From Paulinella micropora (taxonomy: Eukaryota > Cercozoa > Imbricatea > Euglyphida): a stretch of 26,451 bases of DNA. Location: positions 221,444 through 247,894 of the forward strand of contig BJOX01000091.1 in assembly GCA_009731375.1 (NCBI GenBank). Reading direction: 5' to 3'. Shown here piece by piece: positions 26,364 to 26,451 of the stretch (positions are counted from its first letter, which is position 1; each line of letters opens with the position of its first letter). The notes beneath the pieces were generated by a model. That model was given only the letters and a program-made list of their open reading frames with translations, made no database searches and had not been told where the DNA came from. Both the position numbers and the translations under genes were made by a program.

Positions 26364-26451
26364 AGAAGAAGAAGAAGAAGAAGAAGAAGAAGAAGAAGAA
26401 GAAGAAGAAGAAGAAGAAGAAGAAGAAGAAGAAGAAGAAGAAGAAGGAGAA

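Overview
The window is from a repeat-rich nuclear genome of a eukaryote. It shows GT-AG introns, exons of 60-630 bases with long introns, a non-LTR retrotransposon, tRNA-derived SINEs and very large amounts of (ATT)n, (AAG)n and (TA)n microsatellite. Nothing is bacterial: there are no operons, Shine-Dalgarno sites or CRISPR. A multi-exon, cysteine-rich receptor-like gene beside an APE-type LINE would fit a large-genome alga or other protist, but I cannot place the organism from the sequence. Nine runs of N (2668-3131, 4034-4370, 4874-5071, 6964-6973, 7367-7376, 9402-9443, 15849-15858, 18425-18459, 25207-25318) sit next to homopolymers or simple repeats and make local order uncertain.

Main gene (minus strand, about 23514 down to about 414). 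I could splice together one long cysteine-rich membrane protein. Its 5' end lies beyond the window and its 3' end is unclear near base 1-500. In gene order it has two paralogous 34-codon exons (G, F), then an array of a five-exon cassette (A-E-D-C-B, about 1.56 kb when not interrupted) present about five times, then a short series of ephrin-receptor-like (GCC2/GCC3-type) cysteine exons, and finally exons carrying transmembrane helices. Every array exon is a multiple of three bases long (A 279/282, E 90, D 231/240, C 303, B 90, F and G 102) and is bounded by phase-1 introns, so cassettes can be gained or lost without breaking the frame. Introns are almost identical between cassettes, while short patches inside the exons differ strongly, nearly always changing amino acids.

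Invaders. A minisatellite block of 3.1 kb (2273-5360), flanked by a 10-base direct repeat, sits in one intron. A near-complete LINE (9444-15630, + strand) with a single 1703-codon ORF (RNA-binding-like N-terminus, AP endonuclease, reverse transcriptase, zinc knuckle) sits in another, where one cassette has lost exons A and E. Next to it are SINE copies with a tRNA-like head; their 3' ends resemble the LINE 3' end, and both end in (ATT)n, which suggests the LINE mobilises the SINE. The right-hand 2.9 kb is mostly (AAG)n/(ATT)n with two or three short dispersed elements.
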